Origin: Burkholderia sp. H160
GTDB taxonomy: Bacteria > Pseudomonadota > Gammaproteobacteria > Burkholderiales > Burkholderiaceae
Direction: 5' to 3'
DNA: 64,000 bases
Assembly (NCBI GenBank): GCA_000173575.1
Contig: ABYL01000004.1
Span: 62,001-126,000 of the forward strand
The translations under genes and the position numbers were made by a program. Below, piece after piece: positions 1-7,976 of the stretch. Under the pieces are notes generated by a model. That model saw nothing but the letters and a program-made list of their open reading frames with translations. It searched no databases and was not told the origin of the DNA. How positions within the stretch are numbered: the first letter of the stretch is position 1; every line of letters starts with the position of its first letter.

Positions 1-452
1 TATGATTTGTGCACTGCATCTTTGGCGACACAATCACAGTCCGGTCTTGATGCGCCCGCACAGACCTTCAGGACATCCCGCCAGCTGACAATGCCCACCG
101 GGCGAAATTCGCTGTCGACGACCGGGATGCAAGAGATCGGATGCGTTAGAAACAACTGGATCGCCTCGGTCACGTCAGCGTGCGGCTCGAGCGTTATCGG
201 CTTGCGGCTCATGATCTGGTGCACGCGCTTGCTCAACGTGCCTACATCGCGGTGAGTCTCCACGACACTGTCGATAAACGGGCTCAGCGCTCGCAGGAGA
301 TCGCGATCAGACACGACCCCTTCCAGTCTCCTGTCTTCAACAACCAGCACGTGATGAAACCCCGCTTGTTCAAAGATCTCCTTGATTGTTTTGAGCGTAT
401 CGTCGAAGCCTACCGTTACTACGCGCCTGGTCATCAAGTCTTCAATTTTCAT
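1..452 (-). CDS. CBS-domain protein (partial, 3' end outside window)
   Basis: The reading frame starts at an ATG at 452-450, preceded by a GGAAAA stretch, and is still open at the window edge, so about 150 residues are visible. The sequence begins MKIEDLMTRRVVTVGFDDTL and has two CBS repeats. The first ends near VVSDRDLLRAL (about residues 45-58). The second covers the segment with HQIMSRKPITLEP and ends with VGIVSWRDVLKV. Paired CBS domains form a Bateman module that usually binds adenosine nucleotides. The protein looks like a small stand-alone CBS protein and is probably cytosolic. No partner can be named, since the downstream side is outside the window. The neighbour upstream in the same orientation is a secreted hypothetical protein only 8 bp away. 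Confidence 0.85.
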   Translation of the reverse strand, partial: MKIEDLMTRRVVTVGFDDTLKTIKEIFEQAGFHHVLVVEDRRLEGVVSDRDLLRALSPFIDSVVETHRDVGTLSKRVHQIMSRKPITLEPHADVTEAIQLFLTHPISCIPVVDSEFRPVGIVSWRDVLKVCAGASRPDCDCVAKDAVHKS

Positions 453-460
453 TAGTTTTC

Positions 461-906
461 CTAGTCGTGGCCAAACTGCACGGACGCGTCGTACATGTTT
501 ACCAGTGACGCAAAGCCGCCGCTCCCGCAAATCTGTATCTGAACGTAGTACGGCTTGCCGACGCGAATAAAGTTGTTGGCCTGTGCGCGGTCAGCGTTTG
601 ACAGATCACTTATGTTCGTCGGAACCACCCACTGGTTACCGTAGTGGTCGGTAAAACGGAAACTTTCGATTGACGCATCGCTCGGCGAAAACTGTATTCC
701 CTCGACCTTAACAAGGCCAATGAATTGCTGACAGCCTTCCCCCGGTTTGTTCATAAGCTCCGTCATGTTCACCAGCCCGGAAACGATTGCCTCTGGAGGC
801 TGGTTTGGCAGGGCGCGATATCTGTATATCACGTCGCCTGCATAGGCCGAGATGTTGAGCACAGAAGCGCCATGCCCGCAACTAGCGTTCGCGTCCTGGT
901 CTTCAT
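461..906 (-). CDS. Small secreted hypothetical protein with apparent frameshift in the signal peptide
   Basis: The mature part, GDVIYRYRALPNQPPEA onward, is open to a stop at 461-463 and runs about 130 residues. It ends with a Cys-containing IQICGSGG region. The only start in that frame (1006) has no signal peptide and overlaps mazF. In the next frame, from an ATG at 906-904, the sequence reads MKTRTRTLVAGMALLCST. Adding one base near 853/854 joins it to ISAYA-GDVIYRY, a textbook AxA signal peptidase site. I therefore take 906 as the original start and infer a 1-nt deletion or a sequencing error. The function is unknown. The protein would be periplasmic or secreted if the frame is intact. No family is recognised. 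Confidence 0.55.
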
Positions 907-947
907 CCTGTTTTCCTGTTTTCTTGTTTTCCGGCTTGCCTGCTTGC

Positions 948-1268
948 CTATTCCGCAAAGACTTCCTGCAAGGTTCGCAGGGTGTCCAACAACGTTTTAT
1001 CGGCAACTGAGCCTTCTTTCTTGATCAGTCGCACCTTGTCTACCGCACGAATCTCATCCAGAAGGATCAAGCCGTGCTTTCGCTTGAAAGTCACCGGAAT
1101 CCGAAAAGGCGCTGCACGGCCCTTCGAAGTCATCGGAGCGACGAGGACTGTCCGCAAATGATCGTGCATTTCGGGAGGCGAAACGACGACACATGGACGT
1201 GTCTTTTGAATTTCACTGCCCATGGTCGGATCGAGTGCGACTAACCAGACTTCCCCGCGCACTACCAT
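948..1268 (-). CDS. mazF: MazF/PemK-type endoribonuclease toxin
   Basis: This 106-residue protein has the PemK/MazF fold signature: VVRGEVWLVALDPTMGSEIQKTRPCVVVSP at the N terminus, with the conserved GSEIxKTRPxVV motif, then VLVAPMTSK and LDEIRAVDKVRL. MazF toxins cleave mRNA at short sequence motifs and are held inactive by the cognate antitoxin. The start at 1268 overlaps the antitoxin stop by 7 bp. That is the usual antitoxin-first operon order with translational coupling. The length is normal for the family and no key segment is missing, so the toxin looks intact. Confidence 0.93.
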   Translation of the reverse strand: MVVRGEVWLVALDPTMGSEIQKTRPCVVVSPPEMHDHLRTVLVAPMTSKGRAAPFRIPVTFKRKHGLILLDEIRAVDKVRLIKKEGSVADKTLLDTLRTLQEVFAE

Positions 1269-1510
1269 GCAAGCTCCGTATCATCGGCATTGGAGAATTC
1301 ACCCATCACAAGCGCATCATCACCGCTCTCCGCGAGAGCCTTGCTCGCTTCCGCCCATCCTTCACGGGCCTTGTGTCGGGGGCGTCGCAGCACAATCGCG
1401 TCGTTTTCGACTTCCATTTCCACTTCGTTCTCCAATCCCAACTGCGCTAGGACGGGCTTGGGAATCAGCACGCCTTGCGAGTTACCCATTCTGCGAATCG
1501 TCGTTTTCAT
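1262..1510 (-). CDS. mazE: MazE/AbrB-type antitoxin
   Basis: This 82-residue protein has an N-terminal SpoVT/AbrB swapped-hairpin DNA-binding domain (about residues 1-45: MKTTIRRMGNSQGVLIPKPVL, then VEMEVENDAIVLRRP). An acidic C-terminal tail (residues 55-82) would wrap around the toxin. It is the first gene of the pair and overlaps mazF by 7 bp. In this family the antitoxin, with or without toxin, represses its own promoter. The promoter should lie in 1511-1560, where the sequence becomes A/T-richer. The pair sits next to recombinase remains, as is common for mobile or accessory toxin-antitoxin loci. Confidence 0.92.
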   Translation of the reverse strand: MKTTIRRMGNSQGVLIPKPVLAQLGLENEVEMEVENDAIVLRRPRHKAREGWAEASKALAESGDDALVMGEFSNADDTELAW

Positions 1511-1632
1511 AAATCCACCGTAAGTACAATGTTATGCCTCCGTGCGCAGCACGTCAACACAATGTTATTACGCGAGAGGCCGCGTGTCACTACCTGCCTA
1601 CGGACCATCGTCAACCGCAGCAACCGCACCTT

Positions 1633-1944
1633 TCATGTCACGCCCATACCGCGCACATACCTCCAGTCGATGTACCGCTGCAAGGCGGCAACTGTCTGCA
1701 GGTGAGAAAGGTAAATGCTGCGTGGCCGTCACCCCTTCGTGAACGCGCCGGGGAGGCTCGCTTCTTAACGGAGCGCACCTGAGCGCGTAAGGATATGGCG
1801 GACCTCCAGGCGCGCGATTTCGGTAACTCGCATGCCGCACGTCACGCCGAGCAAGAGACTGAACGTATCGCGTTCGGGGAATTGGCTTGTCGCGTCAGTG
1901 ACGCGCAACGGGTGGCGAAATTTGGCAACCTTGACCCCACGCAT
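1633..1944 (-). pseudogene. Decayed tyrosine recombinase (phage-type integrase) fragment
   Basis: From an ATG at 1944 one frame reads MRGVKVAKFRHPLRVTDAT, then ERDTFSLLLGVTCGMRVTEIARLEV. This matches the N-terminal part of small tyrosine recombinases, including the box I arginine region (GMRVTEI). The frame is then broken by stops at 1765-1767 and 1729-1731, yet recognisable sequence continues beyond them: TKG, YLSHLQTVAALQRYIDWRYVRG, up to another stop at 1633-1635. The catalytic HxxR and Tyr region is not present. The gene is therefore a dead remnant of a mobile element. No att site or partner genes can be seen. Confidence 0.7.
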
Positions 1945-2030
1945 GCCCGAATAACAAAAAGATCGTCCTATGAAGCGGGCACTGGGAATGCGAAAGTCTA
2001 GGCTGACCATGCCGCCAGCAGGAGTATGCA

Positions 2031-2915
2031 GTGTCCGAATCAATTGTGAAGAAATCACTGAGCTACCGCCGTTTCACGGCCGCTGACATCATCGCCGCGC
2101 ACGCCCTCTCGGTTGCCGTGCGCTGGCCGCACCGCGCCGAGGACTGGCGCTTCATGTACGACGCCGGCACCGGCTTCGTCGCCGAAGACAACGGCAGCGT
2201 GATTGGCACCGCGCTGTGCTGGAAATTCGGCGTGGACCGCGGCACGCTCGGCCTCGTGATCGTCTCGCCCGACGAACAGGGCCGTGGCATTGGGCGCAAG
2301 CTCATGGAACTCGTGCTCGAAGAACTGGGCAACCGTGTGACATTCCTGCACGCAACGGTCGCGGGCAAGCCGCTTTACGAAAAACTCGGCTTCGTCAGCT
2401 GCGGCGGACTCACCCAGCATCAGGGCACGCTCGGCAGTGTGGCCGCCGTCGCGCCGCCGCCGGGTGAACATCTGCGCGCCGCGACGCCGGCAGACACGCC
2501 GAGGCTGATCGAACTCGCATCGCGCGCGAGCGGCTTCGACCGCAGCGCGACGATACCGGCGCTGCTCGCGTTCGCACAAGGCGTGGTGCTCGAACGTGAC
2601 GGCGAAGTGCTCGGTTTCTCGCTGTTCCGCCCGTTCGGACGCGGCTACTCGATTGGACCGGTAGTCGCGCGGCATGCGTCCGACGATCTGCGTGCCCGCT
2701 CACTGATTTCATACTGGCTCGCGCCGCATGCCGGCGACTTCGTGCGGATCGACGTGCCCGACGATGCGGGCATCAACGACTGGTTGATCAGTGTCGGCAT
2801 GCCGCGCGTCGATTCGGTCGAAAAGATGGTGCGCAACGCTGCCGCCGACGCACGCGAGGTGGCCCCCGACCCGACCTGGCGCGCGTTCGGCATCATCAAT
2901 CAGGCGATGGCGTAA
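2031..2915 (+). CDS. Tandem GNAT-domain N-acetyltransferase
   Basis: This 294-residue protein has two GNAT folds in tandem. The first has a clear acetyl-CoA binding motif A (LVIVSPDEQGRGIGRKLMEL, about residues 78-97). The second half (residues 145-285) is a weaker GNAT-like repeat with FGRGYSIGPVVA. The start is a GTG preceded by AGGAG at 6-nt spacing. Such proteins acetylate small amines or amino acid derivatives with acetyl-CoA in the cytosol. It is the first gene of a collinear block with the hydroxyacid dehydrogenase only 6 bp downstream. A role in acylating a pathway intermediate is possible but inferred only. Confidence 0.85.
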   Translation: MSESIVKKSLSYRRFTAADIIAAHALSVAVRWPHRAEDWRFMYDAGTGFVAEDNGSVIGTALCWKFGVDRGTLGLVIVSPDEQGRGIGRKLMELVLEELGNRVTFLHATVAGKPLYEKLGFVSCGGLTQHQGTLGSVAAVAPPPGEHLRAATPADTPRLIELASRASGFDRSATIPALLAFAQGVVLERDGEVLGFSLFRPFGRGYSIGPVVARHASDDLRARSLISYWLAPHAGDFVRIDVPDDAGINDWLISVGMPRVDSVEKMVRNAAADAREVAPDPTWRAFGIINQAMA

Positions 2916-2921
2916 GCGGCA

Positions 2922-3845
2922 ATGACCGTCCTCTACAAGGCCGATCCGGTGCGGGGCGCGCTATGGGCCGAACGGTTCGCGCAACTCGCGCCCGACCTGC
3001 CGTTCCGGGTCTGGCCGGAGATTGGCGATCCCGCTGCCGTGCGCTATCTGGTCGCGTGGCAACCGGGTGACCTCGCCGTCACGCTGCCCAATCTCGAAGT
3101 CGTTTTTTCGGTCGGTGCAGGCGTCGATCAACTGGATCTGTCGCAGATTCCGGCCCATCTGCCCGTGGTGCGGATGCTCGAGCCGGGAATCGTCGAGGGC
3201 ATGGTCGAATACGTCACCGAGGCGGTGCTTGCGATTCATCGCGATCTGTTCGATTACGCGTTGCAGCAGCAGGCGCGCGTATGGCAGCCGATGCCGTTGC
3301 GCGCCGCCGCGTCGCGTCGGATCGGCGTGCTTGGACTCGGCATGCTCGGCACCGCGGTACTGGAGCGCTTGCGGCTGTTCGGCTTCGCGTGCGCGGGCTG
3401 GAGCCGCTCGAAGCATGAGCTCGAAGGGATCGACTGCTATGCGGGCGATGCCGGGCTCGATGCGCTGCTTGCCCGCACCGATTTACTCGTCTGCCTGTTG
3501 CCGCTGACCGATGCGACGCGCGGCCTGCTCTGCCGCCGCGTGTTCGACACGCTGCCGCGCGGCGCGTCGCTGATTCACGTCGGCCGCGGACCGCAACTCG
3601 TCAGCGCCGATCTGCTCGACGCGCTGCAAAGCGGGCAGATCCATAGCGCCGTGCTGGACGTCACCGACCCTGAGCCGTTACCAGCAGATCATCCGCTTTG
3701 GACACAACCACGCGTGCGCATCACGCCACATATCGCGAGCGCGACGCGGCCCGAATCGGCCGTCGATGCGGTGCTGGAAAACCTGCGCCGTCTTCGCAGC
3801 GGCGAGCAGATGAACGGCTTGATCGACCGGACCCGCGGCTACTGA
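2922..3845 (+). CDS. ghrA: Glyoxylate/hydroxypyruvate reductase A-like 2-hydroxyacid dehydrogenase
   Basis: This 307-residue protein matches the GhrA branch of D-isomer-specific 2-hydroxyacid dehydrogenases. It has the Rossmann motif GVLGLGMLGTAVLERL near residue 134. The catalytic Arg is in HVGRGPQLV, the Glu in DVTDPEPLP and the His in ITPHIAS. The family reduces glyoxylate or hydroxypyruvate with NADPH. It follows the GNAT gene by 6 bp and precedes a tartrate dehydrogenase-like gene, so a role in handling C2-C3 oxo-acids from the pathway is reasonable. The symbol reflects family membership and not proven substrate. Confidence 0.85.
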   Translation: MTVLYKADPVRGALWAERFAQLAPDLPFRVWPEIGDPAAVRYLVAWQPGDLAVTLPNLEVVFSVGAGVDQLDLSQIPAHLPVVRMLEPGIVEGMVEYVTEAVLAIHRDLFDYALQQQARVWQPMPLRAAASRRIGVLGLGMLGTAVLERLRLFGFACAGWSRSKHELEGIDCYAGDAGLDALLARTDLLVCLLPLTDATRGLLCRRVFDTLPRGASLIHVGRGPQLVSADLLDALQSGQIHSAVLDVTDPEPLPADHPLWTQPRVRITPHIASATRPESAVDAVLENLRRLRSGEQMNGLIDRTRGY

Positions 3846-3939
3846 TGCCCATGCGCGGCCCGACACCCGAACGCAACCCCATTTCGCCCTCCGCGCGAAG
3901 TCAGCGGACGGCGCGCAATTCAGGCAAGGAGAGACACGT

Positions 3940-5028
3940 ATGACCCGCAAATACCGCATTGCCGTGATTCCCGGCGACGGCATCGGCACCGAAGTGATGC
4001 CCGAAGGCCTGCGCGTGCTGGACGCCGCATGCCAGCGCTTCGACATCGGCATCGAGTACCGCCAGATCGAATGGGCGTCGTGCGACTACTACGCGCAACA
4101 CGGCCAGATGATGCCGGACGACTGGAAGACGCAGTTGCAAGACTGCGATGCCATTCTGTTCGGCGCGGTCGGCTGGCCCGAGAAGGTGCCCGACCATATT
4201 TCGCTGTGGGGCTCGCTGCTGAAGTTCCGCCGCGAATTCGACCAGTACGTGAACCTGCGCCCTGCGCGCCTGTTCGAAGGCGTGCCCTGCCCGCTCGCTA
4301 ACCGCAAGCCCGGTGATATCGACTTCATGATCGTGCGTGAAAACACCGAAGGCGAGTATTCGTCGGTGGGCGGCACGATGTTCGAGGGCACCGAGCGCGA
4401 GGTCGTGATGCAGCAGTCGATCTTCACGCGCCACGGCACCGAGCGCGTGATGAAGTTCGCGTTCGACCTTGCGCAGCGCCGCGCGAAAAAGATCACGGTT
4501 GCGACCAAGAGCAACGGTATCGCGATCAGCATGCCGTGGTGGGACGCGCGCGCCGATGAAATGGCCGCCCGCTACCCGGACGTGAAGATGGACCGTCAGC
4601 ACATCGACATTCTGTGCGCACGCTTCGTGCTGAACCCGGATCGCTTCGACGTGGTGGTCGCCTCGAACCTGTTCGGCGACATCCTCTCCGATCTCGGTCC
4701 GGCGTGCACGGGGACGATCGGCATCGCGCCGTCGGCCAACCTGAATCCCGACCGGCGCTTTCCGTCGCTGTTCGAGCCGGTGCACGGCTCGGCGCCCGAC
4801 ATCGCCGGCAAGGGGATCGCCAATCCGGTTGCGATGATCTGGTCGGCCGCGATGATGCTCGACTTTCTTGGCAACAGCGCGGGTGTCGAGCGCGATGCGC
4901 ATGACACCATCGTCGCTGCGATTACGAAGGTGCTGAAGGACGGCCCGCGCACGGGCGACCTGGGCGGCCGCGCATCGACCGCGGAGGTCGGGGCGGCGAT
5001 CGCGGCGAGGGTCGCCAATCCGCACTGA
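3940..5028 (+). CDS. ttuC: Tartrate dehydrogenase/decarboxylase-like NAD-dependent dehydrogenase
   Basis: This 362-residue protein belongs to the isocitrate/isopropylmalate dehydrogenase superfamily. It has IPGDGIGTEVMPE at the N terminus, the subgroup-specific GAVGWPEKVPDHISLWG, the REN motif FMIVRENTEGEYSSVGG, the metal-binding NLFGDILSDLGPA and EPVHGSAPDIAGKGIANP. The pattern fits tartrate dehydrogenase (EC 1.1.1.93), which also decarboxylates D-malate. The start has an AGGAGAG sequence at good spacing. An alternative is a 3-isopropylmalate or D-malate dehydrogenase paralogue. Its neighbours are catabolic, which argues against a leucine biosynthesis role. Confidence 0.85.
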   Translation: MTRKYRIAVIPGDGIGTEVMPEGLRVLDAACQRFDIGIEYRQIEWASCDYYAQHGQMMPDDWKTQLQDCDAILFGAVGWPEKVPDHISLWGSLLKFRREFDQYVNLRPARLFEGVPCPLANRKPGDIDFMIVRENTEGEYSSVGGTMFEGTEREVVMQQSIFTRHGTERVMKFAFDLAQRRAKKITVATKSNGIAISMPWWDARADEMAARYPDVKMDRQHIDILCARFVLNPDRFDVVVASNLFGDILSDLGPACTGTIGIAPSANLNPDRRFPSLFEPVHGSAPDIAGKGIANPVAMIWSAAMMLDFLGNSAGVERDAHDTIVAAITKVLKDGPRTGDLGGRASTAEVGAAIAARVANPH

Positions 5029-5111
5029 TCAATCACAGCCCAGACAGCACTGACTGCCCGGCGCGCGTCGCGCGCTCCGGCATCACACGCCATCCGGCAC
5101 GGAGACGTCAC

Positions 5112-6590
5112 ATGAGCACGAATCTCGAACAGCAGGCCCGCGCGCTGATCCGCACGGACAACTTCATCAACGGCGAGTGGGTCGCGGCCGCGAGCGGCCG
5201 GCGTTTCGCGGTCACTGATCCGGCCACCGGCAAGCTAATCGCGGAAGTGGCCGACAGCGGCCCCAGCGATGCGCGAGCAGCCACCGACGCCGCCGCCAAA
5301 GCGCTGCCCGCATGGCGTGCGAGGCTCGCCAGCGAACGCGCGGCGGTGCTGCACCGCTGGCACGCGCTGATCGTCGCGAATCGCGACGCACTCGGTGCGT
5401 TGATCTCACTCGAACAGGGCAAGCCGCTCGCCGAAGGACGCGGCGAGGTCAGCTATGGCGCGTCGTACGTCGCGTGGTTCGCCGACGAAGCCACTCGCAT
5501 CTACGGTGATCTGATTCCGCAACAGCAACGCGGCAAACGGATGAGCGCGATCAAGGAACCGATTGGGGTCGTCGCGGCCATCACGCCGTGGAATTTTCCG
5601 CTGGCGATGATCGCACGCAAGATCGCGCCGGCGCTCGCGGCTGGCTGCACGGTCGTCGCGAAACCCGCGGAAGACACCCCGCTTACCGCGCTCGCACTGG
5701 TGATGCTCGCGCACGAGGCGGGCGTGCCGAACGGCGTGCTCAACCTCATCTCGGCCTCGCGCTCCGCGGCAGCTGAGACGGTCGGCGAATGGCTGGCCGA
5801 CAGTCGCGTGCGCAAGATCACGTTCACCGGATCGACACCCGTCGGCAAGTATCTCGCGCGCGAATCGGCGGGCACGTTGAAGAAGCTCTCGCTGGAACTC
5901 GGCGGCAACGCGCCGTTCATCGTGTTCGACGACGCCGACCTCGATGCCGCCGTCAACGGCCTGCTGGCCGCGAAATTCCGCAATGGCGGGCAGACCTGCG
6001 TGTGCCCGAACCGCGTCTACGTGCAGCGCAGCGTGTACGAGCACTTTTCCGCGCTGCTGTGTGCGAAAGTGGCCGAGTTGCGCGTCGGACCGGCGAGCGA
6101 TCCCGCTTCGCAGATCGGGCCCATGATCAACGAGCGGGCGGTGGACAAGATCGCGCGTCATGTCGACGACGCGCTCGAGCATGGCGCGGTCGTGTTGACC
6201 GGCGGACGGCGGCTCACCGAGTTGGGACCGCACTACTACGCGCCCACGGTGCTAGGTAACGCCGCCTCGTCGATGGCGTTGTGCGGCGAGGAAACTTTCG
6301 GCCCGGTCGTGCCGCTGTTCCCGTTCGACTCCGAGCAGCAAGCGGTGCAGGCCGCGAACGACACGCCGTTCGGGCTCGCCTCATACTTCTATAGCGAGAA
6401 CATGCGCCGTATCGAGCGTGTATCGCGCGCGCTGGAAGCGGGCATCGTCGGGATCAACGAAGGCGCGCTCGCTTCAGAAGCCGCACCGTTCGGCGGCGTG
6501 AAGGAATCCGGCTACGGTCGCGAAGGCTCGAAGTATGGACTCGATGACTATCTGTCGATCAAGTATCTATGCCAGGGAGGACTGGAGTAA
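5112..6590 (+). CDS. gabD: NAD(P)-dependent succinate-semialdehyde dehydrogenase family enzyme
   Basis: This 492-residue aldehyde dehydrogenase has the GabD-type arrangement: ITPWNFPLAMIARKIAPALAAGCTVVAKPA, the catalytic Glu in LELGGNAPF, the catalytic Cys in GGQTCVCPNRVYV, EETFGPVVPLF and a C-terminal GGVKESGYGREGSKYGLDDYLSIKYLC. The family oxidises succinic or related short semialdehydes to the acid. The start at 5112 follows GGAGACGTCAC. It lies between the tartrate dehydrogenase-like gene and a deacylase only 2 bp away, so the genes are probably one operon. A C4-semialdehyde derived from the neighbouring aminotransferase reaction is a likely substrate. Confidence 0.9.
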   Translation: MSTNLEQQARALIRTDNFINGEWVAAASGRRFAVTDPATGKLIAEVADSGPSDARAATDAAAKALPAWRARLASERAAVLHRWHALIVANRDALGALISLEQGKPLAEGRGEVSYGASYVAWFADEATRIYGDLIPQQQRGKRMSAIKEPIGVVAAITPWNFPLAMIARKIAPALAAGCTVVAKPAEDTPLTALALVMLAHEAGVPNGVLNLISASRSAAAETVGEWLADSRVRKITFTGSTPVGKYLARESAGTLKKLSLELGGNAPFIVFDDADLDAAVNGLLAAKFRNGGQTCVCPNRVYVQRSVYEHFSALLCAKVAELRVGPASDPASQIGPMINERAVDKIARHVDDALEHGAVVLTGGRRLTELGPHYYAPTVLGNAASSMALCGEETFGPVVPLFPFDSEQQAVQAANDTPFGLASYFYSENMRRIERVSRALEAGIVGINEGALASEAAPFGGVKESGYGREGSKYGLDDYLSIKYLCQGGLE

Positions 6591-6592
6591 AC

Positions 6593-7584
6593 ATGGAAGC
6601 CTATCCGATCGAAGTCGCATTTCCGGACATTTCGGCGCACGCCGACGGCAATACCGGCATTGCCTACGTGCACACGTTCGACTCCGGCCAACCCGGGCCG
6701 CACGTGATGATCAACGCGCTCACGCATGGCAACGAAGTGTGCGGCGCGATTACCGTCGACGCGTTGTTGCGCAGCGGCCTGCGCCCGCGCCGCGGCAAGC
6801 TCACGCTGTCGTTCGCGAACGTCGCGGCTTATGCGCGGTTCGATGCGGCGATACCCGACAAAGCGCGTTTCGTCGATCAGGACTTCAACCGCGTCTGGAC
6901 CGCCGCGAAGCTCGACGACCTCGCGACCCGCTCGTCGGAACTCGATCGTGCGCGCGCGATGCGACCGGTGATCGACACGGTGGACCTGCTGCTCGACCTG
7001 CATTCTATGCATGAAAAAGCGCCCCGCTGATCGTCGCGGGGCCGCTCGCCAAGGGCGCCGAACTGGCCGAGCGGCTCGGCACACCCGCCACCGTGATTCA
7101 GGACGAAGGCCATCCCGAAGGCCGCCGGATGCGCGACTACGAGGGCTTCGGCGACGACGCGAGTCCGAAGAATGCGCTGCTGATCGAATGCGGCCAGCAC
7201 TGGGAAGCCAGCGCGGTGACGGTGGCGCGCGACTGCACCGCGCGCTTTCTGTTGCTGTCGGGCATCGTCGACGCAGCCGACCTGCCGTCCGGCTGGATCA
7301 CGCCGCTACCCGACGAAATGCGCATCGTGCGCGTGACCGAACCGGTCGTCGCAAAGAGCATGGATTTCCGCTTCGCCGGCCCTTACACCGGCCTCGAGAC
7401 GTTCGACAAGGCCGGCACCGTGATCGCATGGTCCGACGGCCAGCCAGTCTCGACTCCGTACGATCACTGCATGCTGGTGATGCCCTCGCTGCGCCAGTTG
7501 CGCGCTGGCGTCACCGTGGTCCGGCTTGGCCGCATCGAACGACGTATCGACCTCCGCTCACGACAACAGGAACAGGCACGATGA
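6593..7584 (+). pseudogene. AstE/aspartoacylase-family deacylase, frameshifted
   Basis: The first part (6593-7030) encodes a zinc carboxypeptidase-like fold with zinc ligands in LTHGNEVCG and LLDLHSMH. It then runs into a stop at 7028-7030 after EKAPR. The frame shifted by one base continues as PLIVAGPLAKGAELAERLG and stays open to a stop at 7582-7584. Adding one C to the run of four C at 7022-7025 restores one protein of about 330 residues. The family includes succinylglutamate desuccinylase, aspartoacylase and the ectoine-pathway deacetylase DoeB. The downstream ATG overlaps the restored stop (ATGA), so the restored frame is the ancestral one. The lesion may be a sequencing error in a C run. 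Confidence 0.8.
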
Positions 7585-7925
7585 AAGTTCAGCAGATCAG
7601 GCAAGCCGCGGAAGTCTCCGCACTGGAGGATTGGGGAACCGCTGGCCTGCCCGGTACCGAACCGTCGCGCGTATCGGGACGCCAGTACGTGATTCCCGGT
7701 CACGAAGCAGTCGATACCGGGGTATTCGAGTGCTCGCCGGGCACCTATAGGCGCTCCGTCAAGCAGGCGGAGGTGATGCATTTCATCAAGGGCAGCGGCA
7801 CGTTCACGCCCGACGGCGAAGACACGATCCGCTTCGCCGCCGGCGACACGCTGTTTTTCGAAGCCAACACGGAAGGGCTCTGGAACATCGACGAAACGCT
7901 GCGGAAGATCTACGTGATCTTCTGA
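7581..7925 (+). CDS. Cupin-domain protein (DUF861-like)
   Basis: This 114-residue single-domain cupin has the core EVMHFIKGSGTFTPDGEDTIRFAAGDTLFFEANTEGLWNI (about residues 63-104). That matches the DUF861/(S)-ureidoglycine aminohydrolase-like cupin shape. The ATG at 7581 overlaps the deacylase stop by 4 bp, which shows translational coupling to the upstream gene. Small cupins of this type accompany amine and amino acid oxidase clusters, but their reaction is usually unknown. The next gene begins 51 bp later in the same direction. Confidence 0.85.
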   Translation: MKVQQIRQAAEVSALEDWGTAGLPGTEPSRVSGRQYVIPGHEAVDTGVFECSPGTYRRSVKQAEVMHFIKGSGTFTPDGEDTIRFAAGDTLFFEANTEGLWNIDETLRKIYVIF

Positions 7926-7976
7926 TAGCGCACACACCCGGTTTGCGCTGGTCAGGTCAATCATGGTTGCTCGAAT

